NCBI RefSeq assembly: GCF_016278775.1
Contig: NZ_JADQBF010000078.1
Span: 1 to 43,576 of the forward strand
Direction: 5' to 3'
Length of the DNA: 43,576 nt
Source of the DNA: Demequina sp.
GTDB taxonomy: Bacteria; Actinomycetota; Actinomycetes; Actinomycetales; Demequinaceae
Shown here: piece after piece, positions 9,091 to 16,972 of the stretch
How the letters are laid out: each line of letters opens with the position of its first letter
Numbering within the stretch: the first letter of the stretch is position 1
The notes under the pieces: model-generated
The model's database searches: none
Seen by the model: the letters and a program-made list of their open reading frames with translations, nothing else
What the model was told of the DNA's origin: nothing
Position numbers and translations under genes: made by a program

Positions 9091-9108
9091 ATCATCCGTG
9101 GGGATGAT
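9091..9108. promoter_or_regulatory. palindrome between ppk and the GbsR-type gene
   Basis: ATCATCC-GTGG-GGATGAT is a perfect 7-base inverted repeat in the divergent intergenic region, about 95 bases from the ppk start and 35 from the regulator start. It could be an operator for either gene or part of the ppk 5' leader. No binding protein can be assigned from sequence. Confidence 0.4.
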
Positions 9109-9122
9109 GCGAGTTTTCATAA

Positions 9123-9142
9123 GTTTCAGATAGAACTGAAAC
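9123..9142 (+). promoter_or_regulatory. likely autoregulatory operator overlapping a leaderless promoter
   Basis: GTTTCAG-ATAGAA-CTGAAAC is a perfect 7-base inverted repeat whose last base touches the ATG at 9143. There is no ribosome site. TAGAAC (9131-9136) sits where the -10 box of a transcript beginning at the ATG should be. A dimer bound here would block RNA polymerase, as expected for self-repression by the MarR-type protein encoded just downstream. Confidence 0.6.
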
Positions 9143-9616
9143 ATGACCTCGTCACGACGGACCTCAGCGCACGACGCCTTCGCTGCCGAGGCCGCGCAGT
9201 TCTGGGAGTACGCAGGAATGTCTCGCGCCGCTGGCGCGATCCTCGGCCACCTCATGGTGTGCGAACCCGCTGCCCAGACTCAGGCGGAACTCGCATCGGC
9301 CCTGAGGCTCTCGTCGGGCGCCGTGTCTACCCAACTCCAAGCCCTCATCACGTCTGGCCTCGTGGAACGGGTGCGCCGCCTCGGCGTGCGCACGCAGTTC
9401 TATCAACTGCCGGAGGGGGTGTGGCTCAAACTCATGGGGAGCGAAGACGTGCGCATCGCCAAGCTGCGCGCCGTGTCGGACGCCGGCCTTGCCGCTCTTC
9501 CCGCCACCCGCCAAGACCGCATCACCACGTTGGACCTCATGGTCCGGTTCTTTGAGGCCGAATGGCCGCGCGTCATGGAGCGCTTTGACGAATTCATGAG
9601 AAAGGAAGGGTCATGA
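9143..9616 (+). CDS. GbsR/MarR-family transcriptional regulator
   Basis: This 157-residue protein has a winged-helix domain. After an N-terminal helix, MSRAAGAILGHLMVCEP leads into the helix-turn-helix TQAELASALRLSSGAVSTQL and QALITSGLVERVRRLGVRTQ (recognition helix and wing), then a helical C-terminus for dimerisation. The GMSRAAGAILG start of the domain is typical of the GbsR branch. The gene is read without a leader, and its ATG touches a palindrome that is the obvious operator. It overlaps the ABC ATPase gene by four bases, so it probably controls the exporter in response to a ligand or exported compound that cannot be named. Confidence 0.88.
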   Translation: MTSSRRTSAHDAFAAEAAQFWEYAGMSRAAGAILGHLMVCEPAAQTQAELASALRLSSGAVSTQLQALITSGLVERVRRLGVRTQFYQLPEGVWLKLMGSEDVRIAKLRAVSDAGLAALPATRQDRITTLDLMVRFFEAEWPRVMERFDEFMRKEGS

Positions 9617-10545
9617 CCACGACCCCCGTTATCGAGGTAGATCACCTCACCAAGCTCTTCGGCAACTTCACCGCCGTCGACGACGTCTCACTCGCCATTG
9701 AACAGGGCGAGATCTTCGGGTTCCTCGGCCCCAACGGCGCGGGAAAATCGACGACGATCAGGGCGATCCTCGACCTCATCCGCCCCACGTCTGGCACGTG
9801 TCGGGTGCTGGGCCTCGACTCCCGCAAGGACGCGGTCGAGATCCGCCGAAGCCTCGGCTTTCTCCCGTCAGATCTGGCGCTCTACCCCAACCTCACTGGC
9901 AAGCAGACGCTTCAGTACCTGGCGAACCTGCGCGGTGGCATCGACTGGGCTTGGGTGGACACACTCACCGCCCGCTTTGACGCTGACCTGTCCAAGAAGG
10001 TCGGCGAGCTGTCGTCTGGAAACCGCCAGAAGGTCGGCCTCATCCAGGCCTTCATGCACCGGCCGCGCGTCGTGATCCTCGACGAACCGATCACCGGCCT
10101 TGACCCGTTGGTTCAACTCGAGTTCCACAACCTCATGCGCGAACACGTGGGCGAGGGCAACACCGTCTTCCTGTCCTCCCACACCTTGAGCGAGGTGGAA
10201 CGCGTCGCCGACCGCGTCGGCTTCATTCGCCGCGGCCACCTCATCGCGGTCGAGGCCATGGCCGACCTTCAGGACAAGGCCCTGCGCCGCATCACCCTCG
10301 AGTTCCCTGAGCCAGTGCCCGCGGGGGACTTCCAGGGAATTGAGGGGGTGCATGAGGTGAGCGCCGAGGGCGCGTCAGTGACCGCCCAGTACGAGGGGTC
10401 GATGGCGCCGCTGCTCAAGGCCGCCACCGCGCACGGCGTGCTGTCGGTGAGCTCGGCGACAGTCGATCTTGATGAGATGTTCCTCGAGTTCTACCGCGAC
10501 GAGGTCGAGGCTTCCGGCGAGGCAGAACAGGGGTCGGCGGCATGA
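9613..10545 (+). CDS. ABC transporter ATP-binding protein (ABC-2 exporter)
   Basis: The ATPase subunit has 310 residues, a nucleotide-binding domain at about 6-215 and a C-terminal extension common in drug/lipid exporters. Walker A is GPNGAGKST, Walker B VVILDEPITGLDP, with the switch histidine in SSHTLSEVERV. The signature reads ELSSGNRQKVGL rather than the usual LSGGQ; this variant occurs in the ABC-2 exporter group. The gene overlaps its regulator at the start and its permease at the end (ATGA at 10542-10545), so all three are made together. The substrate is unknown. Confidence 0.93.
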   Translation: MTTTPVIEVDHLTKLFGNFTAVDDVSLAIEQGEIFGFLGPNGAGKSTTIRAILDLIRPTSGTCRVLGLDSRKDAVEIRRSLGFLPSDLALYPNLTGKQTLQYLANLRGGIDWAWVDTLTARFDADLSKKVGELSSGNRQKVGLIQAFMHRPRVVILDEPITGLDPLVQLEFHNLMREHVGEGNTVFLSSHTLSEVERVADRVGFIRRGHLIAVEAMADLQDKALRRITLEFPEPVPAGDFQGIEGVHEVSAEGASVTAQYEGSMAPLLKAATAHGVLSVSSATVDLDEMFLEFYRDEVEASGEAEQGSAA

Positions 10546-12200
10546 TGCTGCGCACCGTCTACCTCAAGAGCATCCGCGACCGGTGGCTCGGCGCTTCTAT
10601 CGCCGTCGGCTCACTGTTTCTGGTCGCGTGGATGGGGCTGTGGGCATACGCGGATAGCGACGACGCCGTTGGCGAGTACATGGCCAGCTTGCCCGACGCG
10701 TACACGTCCCTGCTTGGCGTTCCCCAGGACTCGGGAACGGCCGGACTGATGCTGGCAAACATGTTCAACTTCCTCGGCCCCTTCGTGCTGTGCGGCATCG
10801 CGGTGTCCATGGGTGCGCAGGCCTTCGCCGGCGAAGAGCGAGACGGCACCATGAACCTGCTCGCCACCGTGCCGCGCAGCCGTAGCAGGCTGCTTGCCTC
10901 GAAGACGCTCGCGGCCACCACGATCATCGTGGCGGCCTCCGTGTTGTCCTTCGCGTCCTACGTACTCGCCGCGGCCATCAGCGGATCCGATGCTGGCTCG
11001 CTCAACCTGGCGGCCGCCGCCGTTCACCTCGGCGCGGTCACGCTCGCCTACGGTGCATTCGCGCTCGCGGTCGGCGCTCTCACAGGGAACAGGGGCCTCG
11101 CCTCTGGTGCAGGCACTGGACTCATCGTGGTGTCGTTCTTGGCGTCGGGACTGCTCCCCATGATCGAGGGGTGGGCGGGCATCGCGAAGATCTTCCCGTG
11201 GTACTACATCGGCGGCGCACAACCGCTCATCAACGGCGTCAACTGGACGCAGGTCGTGGTGCTGGTGGCGATCGCGGGGGCACTCGCGGGCTTGGCTTGG
11301 TGGGGCGTCAACCACCGCGACTTGAGGTCAGCCGACACTTCCGGTTCCCTCCTTGATCGGCTACGCGACAACCCTTACCTGGAGCGCTCACTGGCGCTGC
11401 TCGCGGGTTCTGGCAGCAGTCGGGGCCTGGTGTCAAAGGCGCTGAGCGACTCGCGGGCCGTGCTCACCATCGCGGCCGGTGGCCTGTTCATGGTGTTGGT
11501 GATGCAGGGCCTCATGTTCCCCACGATTCAAGACTCGCTCGGTGGACTGGTCGAGGCCTTGCCGGAGGCGATGATGGCCATGGTCGGCTTCGCGGACTTC
11601 ACCACGGCAACTGGGTGGTACTTCGGCGAGGGGCTCAGCATCACGGCGCCCATCGCGGTCGCGGTGGTCGCGATCGGCGCCGGTGCCGCGCTCGCGGGAG
11701 AAGAGAAGCGGCGCACGGTGAGCGTGGTGCTTGGCACCCCCACGTCGAGGGCTCGGTTCGCGTGGAGCAAAGCGGCCGCCATGGCCGTGGGCAGCGTCAT
11801 CGTCGGCGCAGCAGTAGCTGCAGGCATCGCGGTGGGCAACCTCATCGTGGGCTTGGGTCTCGACTACGGGAACATCCTCGCTGCTGGCGCACTGACAGCG
11901 GGCCTCGGCGCGGTGCTGGGCGGCGCGGCGTTCTTTGCAGGGGCGTTGACCGGGCGCTCCGTGATCGCCACGGGCTTCGGCACGGGAGTCGCGGTGCTGG
12001 GTTGGGGGATCAACGCCTTCATTCCGGTGAATCCCGACCTGGCGAGCTGGGCGAAGGTTTCCCCCTTCTACTACTACGCGACACCGAACCCCTTGGAGGC
12101 CGGGCTCACGTTGTCTCACCTTGGGGTCTTGCTGGGCGTGGCAGCCGTGCTCGTGGCCGCCGGGGTGTTGGCGTACGGGAGGCGCGATCTGAACGGATAG
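10542..12200 (+). CDS. ABC-2 type permease, two fused halves
   Basis: A 552-residue membrane protein with about 12 helices in two similar halves (about 1-270 and 295-552). Each half has an early helix, then a GEERDGTMNLLATVPRSRSR or GEEKRRTVSVVLGTPTSRAR segment. That cytoplasmic element is characteristic of ABC-2 permeases and recurs at about residues 96 and 386, so one polypeptide probably supplies both membrane halves. The ends of the halves also match (KIFPWYYIGGAQPLINGVNW and KVSPFYYYATPNPLEAGL). It partners the ATPase upstream. Export of an antimicrobial or lipid is possible but not shown. Confidence 0.9.
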   Translation: MMLRTVYLKSIRDRWLGASIAVGSLFLVAWMGLWAYADSDDAVGEYMASLPDAYTSLLGVPQDSGTAGLMLANMFNFLGPFVLCGIAVSMGAQAFAGEERDGTMNLLATVPRSRSRLLASKTLAATTIIVAASVLSFASYVLAAAISGSDAGSLNLAAAAVHLGAVTLAYGAFALAVGALTGNRGLASGAGTGLIVVSFLASGLLPMIEGWAGIAKIFPWYYIGGAQPLINGVNWTQVVVLVAIAGALAGLAWWGVNHRDLRSADTSGSLLDRLRDNPYLERSLALLAGSGSSRGLVSKALSDSRAVLTIAAGGLFMVLVMQGLMFPTIQDSLGGLVEALPEAMMAMVGFADFTTATGWYFGEGLSITAPIAVAVVAIGAGAALAGEEKRRTVSVVLGTPTSRARFAWSKAAAMAVGSVIVGAAVAAGIAVGNLIVGLGLDYGNILAAGALTAGLGAVLGGAAFFAGALTGRSVIATGFGTGVAVLGWGINAFIPVNPDLASWAKVSPFYYYATPNPLEAGLTLSHLGVLLGVAAVLVAAGVLAYGRRDLNG

Positions 12201-12265
12201 CAGGTGCGTTCACGCTCACGACATCTGGTGGCGCTAGAGTTCCTCCAGACAACAGGAGGGGCGAT

Positions 12266-12961
12266 ATGGCACAGCGCTCGGAGAGCACGTCCGCGATTCT
12301 GGTGATGATTCTCGCGGTGGTCGGTGCCGCCGCGCTGCTGGTGGTACTGATGGGCCCCAGCGTCGTCATGGCCGCCGCGCGCGACGCGGTGGACTTTTTT
12401 GAGGGCGACGACGCCGATACGACGCCGACCACGGAGGTTGCCGCGGAACCCACCGAACAGGACGACGCGGCTCAGGACGACGCGGCCCTAGACGGTGCAG
12501 AGTTCGACGCCGCGTTCTCGTCTGGAGGCGAACCGAGCCCCCTTGCTGTGTCGGGGGACCTGCTTCCCGCTGGCGTGCCGGTCGACATCGACATGGTGGA
12601 CTTCTTCGACAACGTGCACCCGATGACCGTCACGATCGACGGTGTGACCCAGCGTGGCGAGTGCACGGTGGTGCTGATGCAGGTGACACCCGATGCGGAA
12701 CTCGGCGGCTTCGACCTGCCCACCGTAGGAATCGTCAGCGGCGGTTTGCACTACGAGGGCGGTGGGTGCGACACGACCGGGCTCGAAGACGCCGGCTATG
12801 CCTCGAGCATCGGGCTCGAGATTCCCGCCGGCCAGACGGCGGCGTACTACGACTTCGCCCAGCGACCCGATGGCACGCTCGCGGAGGTGGAGGCCGTCAC
12901 GGTGGAGGTGGCCGAGGGCGAGTACCTGTTCTTTGAGCCAGTGGAGAAGACGCTGACCTAG
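12266..12961 (+). CDS. membrane-anchored protein of unknown function
   Basis: A 231-residue protein with one membrane helix (about 9-38, ILVMILAVVGAAALLVVLMG). A strongly acidic, Ala/Asp/Glu/Thr-rich linker follows (about 45-85), then an outside domain of about 145 residues with two cysteines (RGECTVV and GGGCDTT) that could form a disulfide. AACAGGAGGGG precedes the ATG at 12266. It lies between the ABC exporter and the PAP2 gene, 65 bases after the former and 9 before the latter, so it may be cotranscribed with PAP2. I do not recognise the outside domain. Confidence 0.78.
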   Translation: MAQRSESTSAILVMILAVVGAAALLVVLMGPSVVMAAARDAVDFFEGDDADTTPTTEVAAEPTEQDDAAQDDAALDGAEFDAAFSSGGEPSPLAVSGDLLPAGVPVDIDMVDFFDNVHPMTVTIDGVTQRGECTVVLMQVTPDAELGGFDLPTVGIVSGGLHYEGGGCDTTGLEDAGYASSIGLEIPAGQTAAYYDFAQRPDGTLAEVEAVTVEVAEGEYLFFEPVEKTLT

Positions 12962-12970
12962 GCTGGTCCG

Positions 12971-13672
12971 ATGGTGGAGGACCTCTTGAGGCGGCTCACT
13001 TCCCCCACGGCGCGGGCGCTGTTGCCAGGGCTCCTGCTCACCGTCGCTGGCGTGTGGGCATTCGTGGGAGTGCTGGACCAGTTCCTTGAGCGGGACGACA
13101 TCTACCATGTCGACCAACCCGCGCTGGATTGGTTGATCGAGGTCCGCACCCCCTGGCTTACCACTGTCCTCACGGGAGTCACCAACACCTTCGGGCCGGT
13201 GATTCTGCCGTTTCTGGTGGGCATCGCGTGCGCGGTGTGGGCGAAGGTCAGCGGCGCATGGCGAGACCCCCTGCTGCTGGCGTCGGCCATGGTGATGTCC
13301 ACCCTGATCGCCATGGTGGTCAAGAGCATCGTCGCCCGGCCGCGTCCCGCCGATGACCTGCAGGTCATTCCCGGCCTCGAGACGTCCTACTCGTTTCCGT
13401 CGGGCCACACCACGGGCGCGGCCACGCTGGTGCTGGTGACGGCCTATCTGCTGTGGCGCCATCGGCGTGGCGGTCGGTCACTCGCCGTGTGGGCGGCCGT
13501 GTCTGCTGGCATCGTTCTGCTCGTGGGCGGTAGCCGCCTGTACCTCGGCTATCACTTTGTGACGGACGTGCTCGCAGGGGCGTGCCTCGGCGTGGTGACG
13601 CTCGGAATGGTGGTGGCTACGTCGCGATGGCTCGACCTACGCGGGCTCGAGGCCCCCGTAGATGGTGGGTAG
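12971..13672 (+). CDS. PAP2-family membrane phosphatase
   Basis: This 233-residue integral membrane protein holds the full three-part acid phosphatase signature: KSIVARPRP (KX6RP), PSGH, and SRLYLGYHFVTD (SRX5HX3D). Five or six helices surround these motifs. Members dephosphorylate lipid phosphates such as undecaprenyl pyrophosphate or phosphatidic acid on the outer membrane face; which applies here is not determined. The GTG or ATG choice is settled by the ATG at 12971. Its last 36 bases overlap the end of the convergent flavoprotein gene. Confidence 0.92.
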   Translation: MVEDLLRRLTSPTARALLPGLLLTVAGVWAFVGVLDQFLERDDIYHVDQPALDWLIEVRTPWLTTVLTGVTNTFGPVILPFLVGIACAVWAKVSGAWRDPLLLASAMVMSTLIAMVVKSIVARPRPADDLQVIPGLETSYSFPSGHTTGAATLVLVTAYLLWRHRRGGRSLAVWAAVSAGIVLLVGGSRLYLGYHFVTDVLAGACLGVVTLGMVVATSRWLDLRGLEAPVDGG

Positions 13673-15019
13673 GAACTCGGCCACCGTGGGGTGGATGGCG
13701 AGCCACGTGCCCAGGGCGGACGCGGGGGCATCCACGTGCATGAGGATCGACAGCGCGTGGATGACTTCGTCGCCATGGAGGCCGAACACTGCGGCGCCCA
13801 CCAGCCTGTCAGCGTCGTCGTCCACCACGAGGCGAATCACTCCTGGGCTGACGCCATCGAGGGCGGCGCGGGTCACCGAGGCCATCTCGTAGTTGGCGAC
13901 GGAGATGTTCAGCCCCGCCTCGCGGGCCTGCGTCTGCGTCATCCCCACCCGTCCCAGCGGGGGATCGGTGAAGAGCGCGTATGTCGGGATCCGGCCCTCC
14001 ACCGACCGGTCGCCCCCGGCCAGGTGGTCGGCGAGGATCTCGTGATCTTGGTAACTGGTGTGCGTGAAGGCTCCACGACCGTTGACGTCGCCCAGCGCGT
14101 AGATGCCGGGCGCCGAGGTGAGGAAGTGCTCATCCGTGGTGATGTAGCCGCGCTTGTCGGTCGCGACGCCGACGGTGTCGAGCCCCAGGTCCTCGCTGTT
14201 CGGGATGCGCCCTGCCGCCACCAGCACGCGGTCGCCCGCGAGGCGCTCTCCGCTCGCCAGCACCACCACCACACCGTCGCCATCGGCCTCGACGCTCTCG
14301 ATCTGCACGCCAGTGCGGACGTCCAGGCCCTCGTCGCGAAGCATCTGCGCCACCGCATCGGACACGTCGTTGTCCTCCCGGGCAATCACGCGGTCCCCGT
14401 GCTCCAGGATCGTGACGCGTGAGCCGAACCGTGCCCACACCTGACCCAACTCGAGGCCGATGTACGAGCCACCGATGACGATCAGGTGACCCGGAGCCTC
14501 CTTGAGGTCCAGCAGCGTGTGGTGGTCCAGGTAGTCGACAGTGTCGAGTCCGTCGATGGGCGGGGGGACTGACCTTGCCCCGGGGTTGAGGACGATGCGC
14601 GGCGCGGTGACCGTGGTGTCGCCAAAGGTGACCCTGTAGTTGTCGCCGTCCTTGCCGTCGAGCCGCGCGCGGGCGGTCACGTAGCTGATGGTCTCGTGAT
14701 TCTCGTAGTAATCGGTGGCGCCGTCTCGCCAGGCGCCGATGAGCGCATCCTTGCGGTCGATGGCCTCCGCGACGTTGACCGTGACGCCCTCGACGTGGAC
14801 CCCGTAAGGAGCGCCCGTGCGGGCGGCGTGGGCGGCGTGAGCCGATGCGCGCAGCGCCTTGGTGGGCCGGCAGCCGTCGTTCAGGCACGTGCCCCCGAAG
14901 GGGCCCTCCTGGAAGACGGCGACCCTCTCTCCGCTGGCGTCGAGCTTGGAGGCCAGCGACGGTCCCGCCTGGCCACCGCCGATGACGATGGTGTCGAACT
15001 GCGTGTGGTGAAGGGTCAT
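13637..15019 (-). CDS. mercuric-reductase-like FAD/NAD(P) disulfide oxidoreductase
   Basis: A 460-residue class I pyridine-nucleotide disulfide oxidoreductase. The FAD-binding motif is IVIGGGQAGPSLA, the redox-active pair is in GGTCLNDGCRPTK, the NAD(P)-binding motif is LIVIGGSYIGLELGQ, the second FAD motif is GIYALGDVNGRG, and the dimer domain ends with the catalytic ALSILMHVDAP/LAIHPTVAEF region (His-x-x-x-Glu-like). It lacks an N-terminal metal-binding HMA domain and the C-terminal Cys pair of true MerA, so mercury reduction is unlikely. The ATG at 15019 gives normal length; a longer frame upstream looks spurious. Divergent from the peptide-transport operon. Confidence 0.88.
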   Translation of the reverse strand: MTLHHTQFDTIVIGGGQAGPSLASKLDASGERVAVFQEGPFGGTCLNDGCRPTKALRASAHAAHAARTGAPYGVHVEGVTVNVAEAIDRKDALIGAWRDGATDYYENHETISYVTARARLDGKDGDNYRVTFGDTTVTAPRIVLNPGARSVPPPIDGLDTVDYLDHHTLLDLKEAPGHLIVIGGSYIGLELGQVWARFGSRVTILEHGDRVIAREDNDVSDAVAQMLRDEGLDVRTGVQIESVEADGDGVVVVLASGERLAGDRVLVAAGRIPNSEDLGLDTVGVATDKRGYITTDEHFLTSAPGIYALGDVNGRGAFTHTSYQDHEILADHLAGGDRSVEGRIPTYALFTDPPLGRVGMTQTQAREAGLNISVANYEMASVTRAALDGVSPGVIRLVVDDDADRLVGAAVFGLHGDEVIHALSILMHVDAPASALGTWLAIHPTVAEFLPTIYGGLEPA

Positions 15020-15245
15020 GTGAAGGCAAGCGTGTGGCGCGGCAGGTGTATTCCCTCGCGGTCCCTCGCGCTCACGCAAAGGATCACAATTTGGTAACGG
15101 TGTGGGGGCGGGCGGTCGCGAGGTGTTGCCACGATGTAAAGAAATCCATCTGCGCAGGTAAAACCGGTATCTTGCTGTGCTAACAAGGAGACTCGCAAGA
15201 CCGTCGGACGCATGTGCGACGGCGCCACAAGAAAGAAGGATAAGG

Positions 15246-16901
15246 ATGCTGCGCTCGCTCACTCACCGGCGTGCGGCGGTCGTGTCCGGAATCGCCATCG
15301 CCACGCTGGCCCTCGCGGCCTGTTCAGGCGATGATGACGATTCGGACCCCACCGGCGACAACGGCTCAAATGAGTCGCTCATTATTGGCACCACCGACAA
15401 GATCACCACCATTGACCCCGCGGGCTCGTATGACAACGGCTCATTCGCGGTCATGAACCAGGTGTTCCCGTTCCTCATGAACTCGCCGTATGGCACCTCC
15501 GATGTGGAGCCCGACATCGCGGCTTCCGCCGAGTTCACCTCTCCAGCCGAGTACACGGTCACCCTCAAGCCAGGGCTGACGTTCGCGAACGGCAACGACC
15601 TCACGGCCTCAGATGTGAAGTTCACTTTCGACCGCCAGATGGCGATCTTCGAGTCCGGCGCCGACGACGGCAATGGCCCCGGTTCGCTGTTGTACAACCT
15701 CGACAGCGTCGCCGCTCCCGACGACACCACGGTGGTCTTCACCTTGAAGTCGCCCAACGACCAGATCTTCCCGCAGATTCTGTCGAGCCCAGCTGGCCCG
15801 ATCGTTGACGAAGAGGTGTTCGCGGCTGACGCGCTGACGCCAGACGCCGACATCGTGGCTGGCGAGGCCTTTGCTGGCCCGTACACGATCACGAGTTACG
15901 ACCAGAACAACCTCATCAGCTACGAGGCGAACGAGGCCTACCAGGGCGTGCTGGGAGCTCCGAAGACCTCGGTGATCAACGTGAAGTACTACACCGAGGA
16001 GTCGAACCTCAAGCTGGACATCCAGCAGGGCAACATTGACGTGGCATACCGCTCGCTGTCGGCCACCGACATTGAGGACCTGCGCGGCGATGACGGCGTC
16101 AAGGTGGTTGACGGACCAGGCGGAGAGATTCGCTACATCGTCTTCAACTTCAACACTCAGCCTTATGGCGCGGCAACCCCGGAGGCGGACGCTAACAAGG
16201 CGCTCGCCGTCCGTCAGGCGGTCGCCCACCTGGTCGACAGGGCAGAGATCTCTTCGCAGGTCTACCGCGACACCTACATCCCGTTGTACTCGTTCGTGCC
16301 AGCAGGCCTGACCGGTCAGACGGAGTCGCTCAAGGGAATGTACGGCGATGGCTCAGGTGGTCCTGACGCCGATGCTGCGGAGGCCGTGTTGGCCGACGCA
16401 GGGGTGAGCACGCCCGTCGAGCTCGACCTCCAGTACAACCCCGACCACTACGGCGGTGGCTCCGCAGACGAGTACGCGTTGGTCAAGGACCAGCTCGAGT
16501 CGAGCGGACTGTTCTCTGTCAACCTGCAGTCCACCGAGTGGGTGCAGTACGCGAAGGACCGCACCGCCGACGTCTACCCGGCGTACCAGCTGGGCTGGTA
16601 CCCGGACTACTCCGACGCCGATAACTACCTGGCGCCGTTCTTCCTGGTCGACAACTTCCTGGGCAACCACTACGCCAACCAGGAAGTCAACGACATGATC
16701 CTGGAGCAGGCGGTCACGAATGACCCGGCCGCACGCACCGCCCTCATCGAGGACATTCAGGATGCCGTCGCCGCAGATCTGTCCACCCTGCCGCTGTTGC
16801 AAGGCGCGCAGGTGGCGGTGACCCGTGCCGACGTGTCGGGCGCAGAGGACACCTTGGACGCCTCGTTCAAGTTCCGCTACGGCGCCCTGTCCAAGGGCTA
16901 A
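15246..16901 (+). CDS. peptide ABC transporter substrate-binding lipoprotein
   Basis: This 551-residue protein begins with a lipoprotein signal (RRAAVVSGIAIATLALAAC), so it is tethered outside the membrane. It has the family 5 solute-binding layout: IIGTTDKITTIDPAGSYDN at the mature start, YTVTLKPGLTFANGNDLTASD, and ALAVRQAVAHLVDRAEI. These capture oligopeptides or related solutes for the importer encoded next. GAAAGAAGGATAAGG precedes the ATG. A strong hairpin follows the stop (16909-16943), so the binding protein is probably made in excess over the membrane parts. The position matches dppA next to acs in mycobacteria. Confidence 0.92.
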   Translation: MLRSLTHRRAAVVSGIAIATLALAACSGDDDDSDPTGDNGSNESLIIGTTDKITTIDPAGSYDNGSFAVMNQVFPFLMNSPYGTSDVEPDIAASAEFTSPAEYTVTLKPGLTFANGNDLTASDVKFTFDRQMAIFESGADDGNGPGSLLYNLDSVAAPDDTTVVFTLKSPNDQIFPQILSSPAGPIVDEEVFAADALTPDADIVAGEAFAGPYTITSYDQNNLISYEANEAYQGVLGAPKTSVINVKYYTEESNLKLDIQQGNIDVAYRSLSATDIEDLRGDDGVKVVDGPGGEIRYIVFNFNTQPYGAATPEADANKALAVRQAVAHLVDRAEISSQVYRDTYIPLYSFVPAGLTGQTESLKGMYGDGSGGPDADAAEAVLADAGVSTPVELDLQYNPDHYGGGSADEYALVKDQLESSGLFSVNLQSTEWVQYAKDRTADVYPAYQLGWYPDYSDADNYLAPFFLVDNFLGNHYANQEVNDMILEQAVTNDPAARTALIEDIQDAVAADLSTLPLLQGAQVAVTRADVSGAEDTLDASFKFRYGALSKG

Positions 16902-16908
16902 TCGCGAG

Positions 16909-16943
16909 GCGTGGGGGTCGGGATTCCCGGCCCCCACGCTTTT
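16909..16943 (+). terminator. intrinsic terminator or attenuator inside the peptide-transport operon
   Basis: GCGTGGGGG (16909-16917) pairs perfectly with CCCCCACGC (16931-16939), with further TCGGGA/TCCCGG pairing inside and TTTT after. It lies 8 bases after the binding-protein stop and 30 before the permease start, a usual place for partial termination that raises binding protein over permease. Confidence 0.82.
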
Positions 16944-16960
16944 GCGTTCCCGCCCGCCTG

Positions 16961-16966
16961 TAGAGT
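16961..16966 (+). promoter_or_regulatory. candidate -10 box for a leaderless permease transcript
   Basis: TAGAGT fits TAnnnT and lies 6 bases before the GTG at 16973. No ribosome site is present there and no convincing -35 was found. It would let the permease and ATPase genes be transcribed apart from the binding protein. Confidence 0.4.
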
Positions 16967-16972
16967 CCAGCC

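Noticed and set aside
12242-12259. CCTCC/GGAGG hairpin hiding the ribosome site of the gene at 12266
   Set aside because: The stem has only 5 pairs, and if TAGAGT at 12235-12240 is the -10 box the left arm would not be in the transcript.
13637-15019. Mercuric reductase (merA)
   Set aside because: The C-terminal cysteine pair and any HMA domain are missing and no mer genes are nearby; only the general flavoprotein class is supported.
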